Source: Rhizobium sp. PP-CC-3A-592
Lineage (GTDB): Bacteria; Pseudomonadota; Alphaproteobacteria; Rhizobiales; Rhizobiaceae
Direction of reading: 5' to 3'
DNA: 64,000 bases
Assembly: GCF_003217095.1 (NCBI RefSeq)
Contig: NZ_QJSR01000001.1
Coordinates: forward strand, 737,716-801,715
Shown here: piece after piece, positions 19,394-28,946 of the stretch
Position numbering within the stretch: the first letter of the stretch is position 1
Layout of the letters: each line of letters opens with the position of its first letter
The notes under the pieces: model-generated
What the model was told of the DNA's origin: nothing
Database searches by the model: none
The model's input: only the letters and a program-made list of their open reading frames with translations
Position numbers and translations under genes: made by a program

Positions 19394-20236
19394 TTAGAGC
19401 AGAGGGTCGATAAGGGCCGACATGGTGTCAACCGACATGTCTCCGGAATAGCGCTTGCCGTTGATGAAGAAGGTCGGCGTCGAAGCAACCTGGTACTCCT
19501 TCATGCCCTTCTGCATCACGGCGTTCACATCATCCAGAAGCTTCTGGTTCGTCAAGCACGCCTCGAAGCTCTCCTGTGAAAAACCGGCGAGCTTGGACAT
19601 CTGCAGCAGCGCATCGCGGCCGTTCTGGGCGGCGGCCCACTGTTCCTGCTGCTTGAAGAGCATGGAGACCATCGGGAAATACTGGCCTTCCGGAGCGCAG
19701 CGCGCCAGCATGAAGGCGGCAGCGGCACGCGGATCGAACGGGAACTCGCGCAGCACGAAGCGCACCTTGCCCGATTCCACATATTTCGCCTTGATGGCGT
19801 CGAAGGTCTTGTTGTGGAAGTTGGCGCAATGCGGGCAGGTCATCGACATGTATTCGACGACCGTGACCGGCGCGTCGGCCTTGCCGATGGCCATTTCCGG
19901 CAGCGCACCGGGTTCCATCAGCTTGGAAAGCTCGATCTCGCCCTCGGCCTGGGGCAGCTCTGCTGCCGCCGGAGATGCAGCGGGCGCTGCCGCCTGAGCC
20001 ATCTGGGTCTGGGCAGCAGCCGGCGTCGTTGCCGGGGTAGCGGCAGTGGACGACGTCGTCATCGTATCCGCGGGCTTCATCTCCGTCTTGGTCGCGGTAT
20101 CGACCGTTTCGACAGGAGCCGCCGCATTCGCCGTCTCCTTCTTCTCGTCGCTGCAGGCGACAAGCGCGAGCGCCAGCGTGGCGATGGCCACACCGCTCGA
20201 AAGGCGTTTCAGCAAGGTCATTTCGGAAAGGGACAT
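19394..20236 (-). CDS. DsbA-family thiol:disulfide oxidoreductase, lipoprotein
   Basis: 280-aa envelope protein. A signal sequence ends in the lipobox LVAC (about residue 28), giving a probable lipoprotein. A low-complexity Ala/Thr/Pro linker runs to about residue 100, and a thioredoxin-fold domain follows with the active site SMTCPHCANFH near 133 and the cis-Pro loop VASTPTFFING. ATG 20236 has AGGTGA upstream; an internal ATG at 20221 is possible. It resembles the DsbA/BdbD-like proteins that in rhizobia lie between DUF721 and smc. Its role would be oxidising or isomerising thiols of exported proteins. Confidence 0.9.
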   Translation of the reverse strand: MSLSEMTLLKRLSSGVAIATLALALVACSDEKKETANAAAPVETVDTATKTEMKPADTMTTSSTAATPATTPAAAQTQMAQAAAPAASPAAAELPQAEGEIELSKLMEPGALPEMAIGKADAPVTVVEYMSMTCPHCANFHNKTFDAIKAKYVESGKVRFVLREFPFDPRAAAAFMLARCAPEGQYFPMVSMLFKQQEQWAAAQNGRDALLQMSKLAGFSQESFEACLTNQKLLDDVNAVMQKGMKEYQVASTPTFFINGKRYSGDMSVDTMSALIDPLL

Positions 20237-20456
20237 GGTTCACCTGTTCAAGCGGAGACGGGACCTTTGCGATATCGCGCCCGTCGGGACCGGACAAGGG
20301 GGCCCCAGAGCCCATCGTTCAAAGAATTGTGAGGCATTTGTGGCGTGAGGGGGTGGATGGTGGGATATTCCGGCTCGCTGTTGATCGGGCGGGCTCGCTG
20401 CTGGTAGACTGCAAAGGGTCTGGTAGTAGCTTCGAAGGCGAGAGGACAGACGCACC

Positions 20457-20696
20457 ATGTCGGCCATCATGATCAGGAACCTTCCCGAAAAAACCCATCA
20501 GGCGCTGGAAGCCCGCGCCCGCCGGAACGGGCGCACCACCGAGGCGGAAATCCGCGCTATTCTGCAAACCGCCGCTGCGAGCGAGGAGCCGCTTGGTATC
20601 GGTTCCTATCTCAAGGCCATCGGGCAATCGATCGGCGGTATCGATCTCGACGATGGGCGGGACAGACAAGCTTACGAACCGCCTTCATTCAAATGA
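20457..20696 (+). CDS. FitA-type ribbon-helix-helix antitoxin (toxin partner broken)
   Basis: 79-aa protein with an N-terminal ribbon-helix-helix (IMIRNLPEKTHQALEARARR, then NGRTTEAEIRAIL), the DNA-binding fold of FitA/VapB antitoxins, and a C-terminal toxin-binding tail. GAGAGGA lies upstream of ATG 20457. The stop overlaps the start of the PIN-domain gene by 4 bp (ATGA), typical of FitAB/VapBC operons. Since the toxin is truncated, this antitoxin appears orphaned; it might still repress its own promoter or neutralise a homologue elsewhere. Confidence 0.85.
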   Translation: MSAIMIRNLPEKTHQALEARARRNGRTTEAEIRAILQTAAASEEPLGIGSYLKAIGQSIGGIDLDDGRDRQAYEPPSFK

Positions 20697-20870
20697 TCAT
20701 TCTCGACACGAATGTCGTTTCGGAACCTCTTCGCAAGATGCCGAGCGAACGCGTGCTTGCGTGGCTCGATGCACAGCACAGCAAGCGTAGAAAGGAGTTC
20801 GGCTCACCGCTCGCTTGTTCTGCGGATTTTGTGTGTGAAAAGGCATTGCGGCGGTATTGGAGAAGAAAGG
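20693..20870 (+). pseudogene. Truncated FitB/VapC PIN-domain toxin
   Basis: Begins with the canonical PIN start MIILDTNVVSEPLRKMPSER then VLAWLDAQ, containing the first catalytic Asp (LDTN). After about 28 residues the homology ends; the following residues are not PIN-like and the frame runs into the RIME-like repeat at 20864. About 110 residues, including the remaining acidic catalytic residues, are missing. The gene overlaps its antitoxin by 4 bp. It is a clear loss-of-function remnant, probably from deletion together with repeat insertion. Confidence 0.75.
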
Positions 20871-21062
20871 CCCTCTCTGCCCTGCCGGGCATCTCCCCCA
20901 CAAGGGGGGAGAAGACTCGGGATCGGCCGCTCGCTCTTTTCCGGGAAGGAGAGCCCTGAGTGAGCCTTTATCGAGAGGGGTTATCGGGGAGCGAGCGCGT
21001 GCCACAAGTCTTCTCCCCCCTTGTGGGGGAGATGCCCGGCAGGGCAGAGAGGGTCTTTCTTC
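20864..21062. repeat. RIME-like composite repeat, copy 1
   Basis: Two ~55-bp inverted arms (CCCTCTCTGCCCTGCCGGGC followed by ATCTCCCCCACAAGGGGGGA, and its reverse complement) enclose a unique spacer of about 85 bp. Each arm itself contains two palindromes (GCCCGGC, CCCCTTGTGGGGG). The architecture matches rhizobial intergenic mosaic elements as I recall them. This copy lies at the break point of the vapC-like gene. Further copies are at 25102, 35274 and 39632, with a half copy at 41488. Confidence 0.9.
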
Positions 21063-21077
21063 CCCCAAACTCGACTC

Positions 21078-21605
21078 CTACCGCTTCTGCCCCAGCACCG
21101 CCGTCCCCAGCCGCGTCAGCGCAGCCTTCAGGCCCTCGTCCTCGATCTCGGCGGTCAGGGCTTCGAGATGCCGGGCGGGTTGGCCGGTCAGGGGGCGTGG
21201 GGGGCGGCGGGTGCGGGTTACGGGGGTGACGGGTTTCTGGACGATGCGGACGCGGTCGATGGCGGGGAAGCCGAAGAAGCCGTTGATGCGCTGGACGAGT
21301 TCGCCCTCGGCATGGGCGAGGAACAACGCGCGGGCGCCGTCGCAGGCGATGGTGAGGACGCCCGGCTGGTGGCGGCTTTCGCCCGCCATTTCCGACACGC
21401 GGCGCGGCCAGGCGATCTTTTCCGGACGGGTGCAATCGGCGAAGGCCTCGCCGGCGATCTCATCCCAGGAGCCGAGCAGCAGCGTGCTGATGCCGGCGCG
21501 CTTGGCCAGAACCGGATCGAGCAGGCCGTTGGCGACCTCGCTGATCTGCCTGACGCCTTTCGGGGTATAAGCGCCCTTCGGGGTATAAGGCTTGGAAGGC
21601 GCCAT
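21078..21605 (-). CDS. DUF721 (DciA-like) protein
   Basis: 175-aa DUF721 protein. This family includes DciA, the helicase operator thought to help load DnaB in bacteria lacking DnaC/DnaI. The core region (ISEVANGLLDPVLAKR, LGSWDEIAGEAFADCTRPEK, GVLTIACDGARALFLAH, LVQRINGFFGFPAI) is intact. The N-terminus carries a duplicated YTPKG encoded by a 15-bp tandem repeat. Its place near mutY and the dsbA-like and smc genes is an order I remember from other rhizobia. Confidence 0.82.
   Translation of the reverse strand: MAPSKPYTPKGAYTPKGVRQISEVANGLLDPVLAKRAGISTLLLGSWDEIAGEAFADCTRPEKIAWPRRVSEMAGESRHQPGVLTIACDGARALFLAHAEGELVQRINGFFGFPAIDRVRIVQKPVTPVTRTRRPPRPLTGQPARHLEALTAEIEDEGLKAALTRLGTAVLGQKR
21556..21591. 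repeat. 15-bp tandem duplication in the DUF721 gene
   Basis: TTCGGGGTATAAG is repeated at a 15-nt spacing, producing (A)YTPKG twice near the protein N-terminus. It is in frame and probably a recent slippage event. Confidence 0.75.
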
Positions 21606-21753
21606 GCTGTTGCTCCCGTGGGTGGTGAGTGGGGGTGGTGATGGTGTTGCGGCTCTACCCCACCGGCGCCGTTTCAGCTATGACGCACGAGACGATACCG
21701 GCTTCAGCAAGACTGCTTGCGACGATCTATAAGGGAAGTCGGGCCCGAGGACC

Positions 21754-22884
21754 ATGATGCAACGTTCCACGTCCACGGCGGAGGCCCTGCCCCCGCCAGA
21801 TTCTCTCTCGACGCAATCTCCCGCAGCCCTGCTGCTCGACTGGTACGACCGCAGCCACCGTGTGCTGCCGTGGCGCATCACGCCGCCGATGGCGAAAGCC
21901 GGCAAGCGGGCCGACCCCTACCATATCTGGCTGTCGGAAGTGATGCTGCAGCAGACGACAGTGCAGGCGGTGAAAGCCTATTTCGCCAAGTTCCTGACGC
22001 TGTGGCCGACGGTCGGCGATCTCGCGGCCGCCGATACCGAGGAGGTGATGAAGGCCTGGGCCGGGCTGGGCTATTACGCCCGCGCCCGGAACCTGAAGAA
22101 ATGCGCCGAAGCGGTGGCGAGCCAGCATGGCGGGCGCTTTCCCGATACCGAGGAGGGCCTGAAGGCGCTGCCGGGCATCGGTGACTATACCGCGGCCGCC
22201 ATTGCCGCCATCGCCTTCAACCGGCAGAGCGCGGTGCTCGACGGCAATGTCGAGCGGGTGATTTCGCGGCTCTACCAGGTGGAAACGCCAGTGCCGGCGG
22301 CGCGGCCCGAGATGCGCCGACTGGTCGCCGCCCTCACCCCCACTGAGCGACCGGGCGATTTCGCGCAAGCCATGATGGATCTCGGCTCGACCATCTGCAC
22401 GCCGCGCCGGCCGGTCTGCGCGCTCTGTCCGATCAATGCCGACTGCCGCGCCTTCGCGGCCGGCGACCCCGAGCGCTTTCCGGTGAAGCTGGCGAAGAAG
22501 GCAAAGCCGGTGCGATACGGCACCGCCTATGTCGCGACCGACGCTGCGGGTGCGGTCTATCTCTGCAAGCGGGGCGACAAGGGCCTGCTCGGCGGCATGA
22601 CCGAGGTACCAGGCACCGACTGGACGACCGATCCACAGGCGGCACAGGCGCCGCCCTTCGCAGGCAAGACCACGCCCCACTGGCGCGACTGCGGCGGCAT
22701 CGTGCATGTGTTCACCCATTTCGAGCTGCGCCTCACGGTTTGCCATGCCGAGGTCGAACAAGACGCGATCATAGCGAACGGCTGGTGGGAGCCGCGCGAG
22801 ACGCTCGCCGCGCAGGCGCTGCCCACCGTGATGAAGAAGGCGATCGAAAAGGCCCTGCCCGGCTGTTTCGCAAAAACGTCATAA
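21754..22884 (+). CDS. mutY: A/G-specific adenine DNA glycosylase MutY
   Basis: 376-aa repair enzyme removing adenine mispaired with 8-oxoguanine. Visible features are WLSEVMLQQTTVQAV (with the catalytic Glu), GLGYYARARNL, the helix-hairpin-helix LPGIGDYTAAAI with the catalytic Asp in VLDGNVERV, and the iron-sulfur cluster ligands in CTPRRPVCALCPINADC (Cx6Cx2Cx5C). A C-terminal NUDIX-like domain recognising 8-oxoG follows (GLLGGMTEVPG). A neighbouring HAD gene follows after 74 nt. Start ATG 21754 is followed by a second Met; either may be used. Confidence 0.96.
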   Translation: MMQRSTSTAEALPPPDSLSTQSPAALLLDWYDRSHRVLPWRITPPMAKAGKRADPYHIWLSEVMLQQTTVQAVKAYFAKFLTLWPTVGDLAAADTEEVMKAWAGLGYYARARNLKKCAEAVASQHGGRFPDTEEGLKALPGIGDYTAAAIAAIAFNRQSAVLDGNVERVISRLYQVETPVPAARPEMRRLVAALTPTERPGDFAQAMMDLGSTICTPRRPVCALCPINADCRAFAAGDPERFPVKLAKKAKPVRYGTAYVATDAAGAVYLCKRGDKGLLGGMTEVPGTDWTTDPQAAQAPPFAGKTTPHWRDCGGIVHVFTHFELRLTVCHAEVEQDAIIANGWWEPRETLAAQALPTVMKKAIEKALPGCFAKTS

Positions 22885-22958
22885 ATCCGGTGACGTCCTG
22901 AGATAGGAACCGTCCGGAGACGACCAATGCCCGGATCGATCATAAGAGGAGAGAGACC

Positions 22959-23582
22959 ATGACCGACGCGACGACACCCATCCGCCATATCGTTTTCGAC
23001 ATCGGCAAGGTGCTGATCCACTACGATCCGCATATTCCGTTCAGCCGGCTCATTCCCGACGAAGCCGAGCGCAACACCTTCTTCGCGACCGTATGCACCC
23101 ATGAATGGAACCTGGAGCAGGACCGCGGCCGCAGCTGGGCGGAGGCCGAGGATCTGCTCGTGGCGCAATATCCCGAGCAGGAGGCGAACATCCGCGCCTT
23201 CCGCACCCACTGGGGCGAGATGGTGCCGCATGCCTATGAGGAGAGCGTCGCCATTCTCGAAGGTCTCGTGGCGAAGGGCTACGACGTGACGATGCTGACC
23301 AATTTCGCGGAGGACACCTTTGCCGAGGCGCGGGCGCGCTTTGCCTTCCTCAACCTGCCGCGCGGCGTCACCGTATCCGGCGAGAAGCGGCAGATCAAGC
23401 CGGACCTCGACATCTACGAGACGCATCAGGCGGCATTCGACCTCGAACCCGCAGCCACGCTGTTCATCGACGACAGCCTCGCCAATGTCGAGGGTGCGCG
23501 GGCGGCCGGCTGGCAGGCCGTGCAGTTCATCGACGGCCGGACGCTGAAGGCGGATCTCGCGAAGCTCGGGCTGCCGGTTTAA
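22959..23582 (+). CDS. HAD-superfamily hydrolase (HAD-IA, YihX-like)
   Basis: 207-aa cytoplasmic HAD phosphatase. Motif I is HIVFDIGKVL with nucleophile Asp, motif II MLTNF, the Lys motif KRQIKPDLDIYE and motif IV LFIDDSLANVEGA. The cap is the small helical C1 type. The third position of motif I is Gly where the general acid Asp is usual, as in YihX-like members (DxGNV). AGGAGA precedes ATG 22959. The substrate is unknown; a sugar phosphate is typical for the group. Confidence 0.85.
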   Translation: MTDATTPIRHIVFDIGKVLIHYDPHIPFSRLIPDEAERNTFFATVCTHEWNLEQDRGRSWAEAEDLLVAQYPEQEANIRAFRTHWGEMVPHAYEESVAILEGLVAKGYDVTMLTNFAEDTFAEARARFAFLNLPRGVTVSGEKRQIKPDLDIYETHQAAFDLEPAATLFIDDSLANVEGARAAGWQAVQFIDGRTLKADLAKLGLPV

Positions 23583-23737
23583 GGCTGGCTTGTTTCAAGG
23601 TCGGCCTGTCTGAGGCCGCCCTCTTTGCGCCTGATTTTCATATCACTGAAAAGCCACATTCGGTTCAGCCGGCATTCACACCGCTCCTCGCATGATGGGC
23701 GTGTCATCTTGACCGATCATTCTGCGAGGACGCATTC

Positions 23738-24769
23738 ATGGCGAATTATTACGGCACCAACAGGAACGACATCCTGACCCAGAACAAGCTGTCCGAGGTG
23801 TCGATCTACGGTTACGGCGGCAACGACACGATCAACCTCAACCGCACCGACAGCCTCGGCGGCTTCAATTATGTGGATGCGGGTTCGGGCAACGACCGGG
23901 TGGTGAACTATTACGAGGGTGGCAACGACATCTTCCTCGGCACCGGCAACGACCTCTACATCGCCGACATCCGCGCCGAAGACGGCAAGGCCTATGACGT
24001 CGTCTCCGGCGGCGACGGCAACGATATCTTCCAGGTCAATTCGGAAGCCAGCGTCTACAAGGGCGACAGCGGCAACGACACCTTCCTCTCCGTCGGCTAC
24101 AACAACAGCTTCAACGGCGGCACGGGCATCGACACGATCAGCTACGAGCTGCAGGACGCCTACGCCTCGCAGCGCGGCAAGGGCGTCGATATCGACCTCG
24201 ACAAGGGCACCGCGACCATCGACAGCGACCAGATCGAGGTTCTCGTCAACATCGAGAACGCCACGGGCACGAATTCCGCCGACGACATCACCGGTTCTGC
24301 CGGCCGCAACGTGCTGAAGGGCTTCGGCGGCGCCGACAATCTCTACGGCCTCGAAGGCAATGACGGGCTCTATGGCGGCGCCGGCAACGACGTCCTCTCT
24401 GGCGGCTCGGGCGCCGACGACCTCACCGGCGGTATCGGCAGGGACTATCTGAACGGCGGCACGGGCGCGGACATCTTCTACTTCGATACGGTCAGCGACA
24501 GCCGGGTCGGCAGCGGCCGCGACGTGATCGCCGACTTCACGCCCGGGGACGGCGACCTTATCGACCTCTCCGGCATCGACGCCAGCACGCGCGCCAGTGG
24601 CAACCAGACATTCGACTATATCGGCAATGACGGGTTCAGCCGCCATGCCGGCGAACTGCGCTTCTCGAACGGCATCCTCTCCGGCGACGTCAATGGCGAC
24701 GGCCGCGCCGATTTCGAGGTGAGCGTGTCGGGCGTCACCAAGATGTATGCGGACGATTTCATTCTCTGA
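23738..24769 (+). CDS. RTX calcium-binding protein, probably secreted by a type I system
   Basis: 343-aa acidic, Gly/Asp/Asn-rich protein lacking a Sec signal. It contains many RTX-type nonapeptide units, irregular in the first 180 residues (GYGGNDTI, SGGDGNDIF) and regular near residues 190-245 (GLEGNDGLYGGAGNDVLSGG). The C-terminus (DVNGDGRADFEVSV, ending in aliphatic residues DDFIL) resembles the secretion signal of serralysin-type RTX proteins. No protease or lipase motif is present, so it may be a structural or adhesion protein. No type I transporter genes are adjacent. Confidence 0.85.
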   Translation: MANYYGTNRNDILTQNKLSEVSIYGYGGNDTINLNRTDSLGGFNYVDAGSGNDRVVNYYEGGNDIFLGTGNDLYIADIRAEDGKAYDVVSGGDGNDIFQVNSEASVYKGDSGNDTFLSVGYNNSFNGGTGIDTISYELQDAYASQRGKGVDIDLDKGTATIDSDQIEVLVNIENATGTNSADDITGSAGRNVLKGFGGADNLYGLEGNDGLYGGAGNDVLSGGSGADDLTGGIGRDYLNGGTGADIFYFDTVSDSRVGSGRDVIADFTPGDGDLIDLSGIDASTRASGNQTFDYIGNDGFSRHAGELRFSNGILSGDVNGDGRADFEVSVSGVTKMYADDFIL

Positions 24770-24797
24770 CGGTCTCTCGCAGACCCCTTGAAACAGC

Positions 24798-24831
24798 AAC
24801 GCCCGGCCGCTTTTTCAAGCGGCCGGGCGTT
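24798..24831 (+). terminator. Terminator-like hairpin after the RTX gene
   Basis: AACGCCCGGCCGCTT and its exact reverse complement are separated by TTTC, a 15-bp perfect stem 29 nt after the RTX stop codon. There is no T-run after it, so termination efficiency is uncertain; it may instead protect the 3' end. Confidence 0.6.
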
Positions 24832-25101
24832 CCAGATTCCTCCGGGACTGAAGGTACGAAACCGGAGGAAAGACGACTGTCGGCGGGCTTTCCCGTCGAT
24901 TTATCGCAGTCCCGCTTCGTCTTGGGGCACAAGCTCCGGCAACACCCGGAACCCCCACCCGCATCGCGGTCTGCCGGTGGTTGATCACGCGGCGGTATCG
25001 CAGGCATGAGACTAGCGGCGGAGAGGTTAAATTCTCTTAAACATTGCGGGGGGATTTTTGGCGGGTGGGCGCGCTGGGTGAGGACTGTGCTTCAGGGAAT
25101 G

Positions 25102-25271
25102 AAGGAAGGCCCTCTCTGCCCTGCCGGGCATCTCCCCCACAAGGGGGGAGAGGACTCGTGGCACGCCCTCAGTACGAATCTTCAAGGTTTGCGGAAAGAA
25201 CGAGCGGCCCGCCCCAAGTTTTCTCCCCCCTTGTGGGGGAGATGCCCGGCAGGGCAGAGAGGGCCTTCCTT
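25102..25271. repeat. RIME-like composite repeat, copy 2
   Basis: Inverted arms AAGGCCCTCTCTGCCCTGCC ... GGCAGGGCAGAGAGGGCCTT with the internal CCCCCACAAGGGGGGAGA palindrome, around a 60-bp unique spacer. Same family as 20864-21062; it lies downstream of ccrM. Confidence 0.9.
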
Positions 25272-25292
25272 GTCAACGTCGCAAACCTGCCC

Positions 25293-26887
<1,595 letters not shown>

Positions 26888-27001
26888 CCCCTTTTCCATG
26901 CCGGGTACATGGCGCGCGGACACAAATCTTAGCCGCCGCATTGTCCCCCGCCGCCCCCTCGTGTAAAGCGCGGGCATTCCCATGCATCAGAGATTTTCCC
27001 C

Positions 27002-27697
27002 ATGTCCGGTATCGACCTCATCATTTTCGATTGCGACGGCGTGCTCGTCGATTCAGAGATCATCGCGTCTGAGGTCGAGGCGGCGCTGCTGACGGAAGCG
27101 GGGTATCCGATTTCCACCGAGGAGATGGCCGAGCGCTATGCCGGGATGACGTGGCAGAACACGCTCCTGGCCATCGAGCGCGAGGCGACGATCCCGCTAT
27201 CGGCGAGCCTGCTCTCGCGCCACACCGAGATCCTCGAACAGCGGCTGAAGGACGACGTCGAGATCATCGAGGGCGTCAAGGCGGCGCTGTCGCAGATCCG
27301 GCTGAAAAAGTGCGTCTGCTCGAACTCCACCTCCGAGCGGCTGGCGATGATGCTCGGCAAGGTCGGCCTGAAGGACCTCTTCGGCCGCAATATCTTTTCC
27401 GCGCGCGACCTCGGCGACGACCGGGTGAAGCCGAAGCCGGATATTTTTCTGCATGGCGCAGCGCAGATGGGCATCGACCCGTCGCGGGTGATCGTGGTGG
27501 AAGATTCGGTGCACGGCGTCCACGGCGCCCGCTCGGCCGGCATGCGCGTCATCGGCTTCACCGGCGCCTCCCACAGCTACCCCTCGCATGCCGACGCGCT
27601 GACCGAAGCCGGCGCCGAAACCGTCATCTCCCGCATGACCGCCCTGCCCGCCACGATCGAGGCGCTGGCGGAATGGTCGGAGGAGCTTGGGGACTGA
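27002..27697 (+). CDS. HAD-IA hydrolase, beta-phosphoglucomutase-like
   Basis: 231-aa HAD protein. Motif I is IIFDCDGVLVDSE with nucleophile and acid Asp both present, followed by a helical C1 cap with RYAGMTWQNTL. Then come motif II VCSNSTSERL, the Lys in RVKPKPDIFLHGA and motif IV IVVEDSVHGVHGA. This pattern is typical of the phosphoglucomutase/phosphatase subgroup (GmhB/YcjU/YfbT-like). The physiological substrate cannot be assigned. It stands alone, with no strong operon partner. Confidence 0.88.
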   Translation: MSGIDLIIFDCDGVLVDSEIIASEVEAALLTEAGYPISTEEMAERYAGMTWQNTLLAIEREATIPLSASLLSRHTEILEQRLKDDVEIIEGVKAALSQIRLKKCVCSNSTSERLAMMLGKVGLKDLFGRNIFSARDLGDDRVKPKPDIFLHGAAQMGIDPSRVIVVEDSVHGVHGARSAGMRVIGFTGASHSYPSHADALTEAGAETVISRMTALPATIEALAEWSEELGD

Positions 27698-27803
27698 TCG
27701 GTCGTCTACGGTACGTCCAAATGGACGCCACCATAGATGGCGATGAAAATGCGCATTGCCCGCGTGACCGCCGCCCGGTAGTTGATCGGCGACTAACCTT
27801 CTC

Positions 27804-27922
27804 TTCCGTCATCCCGCACTTGATGCGGGATCCAGCCAGCACACGTCTGTGGGCTGAAAAGACTCTTCTGACCTGACCGACGTCAGGTCGCTGGATTCCG
27901 GGTCAAGCCCGGAATGACGGAA
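27804..27922. repeat. Palindromic composite repeat (TTCCGTCATCCCGC ... GAATGACGGAA)
   Basis: Terminal inverted sequences TTCCGTCAT/ATGACGGAA, with sub-hairpins CCCGCACTTGATGCGGGA and ATTCCGGGTCAAGCCCGGAA, enclose a centre containing GACCTGACCGACGTCAGGTC. Same family as the element at 47977-48101. It occupies the 367-nt gap 27698-28064, in which I see no gene. Confidence 0.85.
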
Positions 27923-28064
27923 GTTGTCGGGTGTTCGCCCGGTCATTAGTGGGCGTCGCATGAGGGATGATCGGCGTTCCTGCAAAAAACCATGCCCAAG
28001 ATCGAGGTCATGGTTTTTCACCAGTCCGGTGGGCTGACACCGGCCGCGCAGCGCGATCTCCCGC

Positions 28065-28616
28065 CTACTTCCGCTTCTTCGGCGCAGCCGGGGCCGTGTC
28101 GAAGCCGACATAGACCTTGGCGAAGTCGCCGGCGCCGCCGTTGATGGGGGCGGATTTGGTGAAGATGAACTGCTGGGCGCCGGTGCCGGCCTGGACGGTG
28201 ACGGGCAGCTGCGTCACTTCGGAGAACAGCGTGTTGTTCTCGTCGCTCGCGGTGACGCGGATGGGCAGGTTGATCGTGCCGGGGCCGCCGGCCGGACCCG
28301 AGGTGACGCGGCCCTGCACCACGACATTGACCGTCAGGGTCGTATCGCTCTGCACGCACTGGCGCGTCGAGTCGGCAAGCGAGGCCTGGTAGATGATCTG
28401 CGACGGGTCGTCCTTCGCGCCCTTGGCGTAGGTACGGTAGACCGACGTCGCATCGCGCATGACGATCTGCGGGCACTTTGCCTGGATGACGGCCGGCGTG
28501 GCGGATGCCGCGCTGGCGCCCGCGTCGATCGCGCCGCCCGTTTCCGGCGTATTGCAGCCGGCAAGCGCCATGAGACCCGCAAATGCCGCGATGCGGCTGA
28601 CTGTATGACCCACCAT
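28065..28616 (-). CDS. Putative lipoprotein, 183 aa
   Basis: Envelope lipoprotein: a signal sequence from ATG 28616 (MVGHTVSRIAAFAGLMALAG) is followed by Cys in an LMALAGC lipobox. A linker of about 30 residues rich in Ala/Gly follows, then a beta-rich domain with two conserved-looking Cys (KCPQIVMRD, TRQCVQSD) and a basic tail APKKRK. The exact family is not recognised; similar lipoproteins are common in Rhizobiaceae. GGGGGT lies 8-10 nt upstream of the chosen start, and the divergent thrC is 330 nt away. Confidence 0.8.
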   Translation of the reverse strand: MVGHTVSRIAAFAGLMALAGCNTPETGGAIDAGASAASATPAVIQAKCPQIVMRDATSVYRTYAKGAKDDPSQIIYQASLADSTRQCVQSDTTLTVNVVVQGRVTSGPAGGPGTINLPIRVTASDENNTLFSEVTQLPVTVQAGTGAQQFIFTKSAPINGGAGDFAKVYVGFDTAPAAPKKRK

Positions 28617-28946
28617 TCGATCCGACCCCCTGTCGCTCTTCCCGCGCTCTCGCGGCGCGTGTCCGTCGCTGCCTGTATAGCCGGTTTCGACCGGCGCATA
28701 CGGCGAAATTTCCACCGCCCAACTGCGAGCGGCCGTTGCGCAGACCCGGTCGCGCTTGCCGAAAGGCAGGCTTTCCAGTGCTGCGGCGATGGTCTATAGC
28801 AGCGGCGCGCCGGAAAATCGATTGGACTCGCGCGCGTCCCTGTCGTTTTTTGCCGATCTTTTTTGTAAGCCCCGCCCGAACGTGAGCGTCACGTGCTGCG
28901 CTCGCATTCAGGCCTGAACACCGTCGCCGCGCGGCACGAAACGAGG
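28617..28946. other. Divergent intergenic region, lipoprotein gene / thrC
   Basis: No gene or clear repeat. It must contain the promoters of both divergent genes; a T-rich patch (GTCGTTTTTTGCCGATCTTT region, about 28,845-28,870) precedes thrC. I see no riboswitch-like structure. Confidence 0.4.

Larger units (their letters stand above)
24770..25292. other. Intergenic region with hairpin and RIME-like repeat
   Basis: No gene supported. It contains the strong hairpin at 24798-24831, an uncharacterised GC-rich stretch to about 25,030, a short AT-rich patch (TTAAATTCTCTTAAAC) and the composite repeat at 25102-25271. Confidence 0.5.

Noticed and set aside
16889-19579. 896-codon plus-strand frame opposite smc
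   Set aside because: Shadow of the smc coding strand; low-complexity composition.
23717-24799. 360-codon minus-strand frame opposite the RTX gene
   Set aside because: Its Val/Asp/Ala repeats are the complement of the RTX nonapeptide codons.
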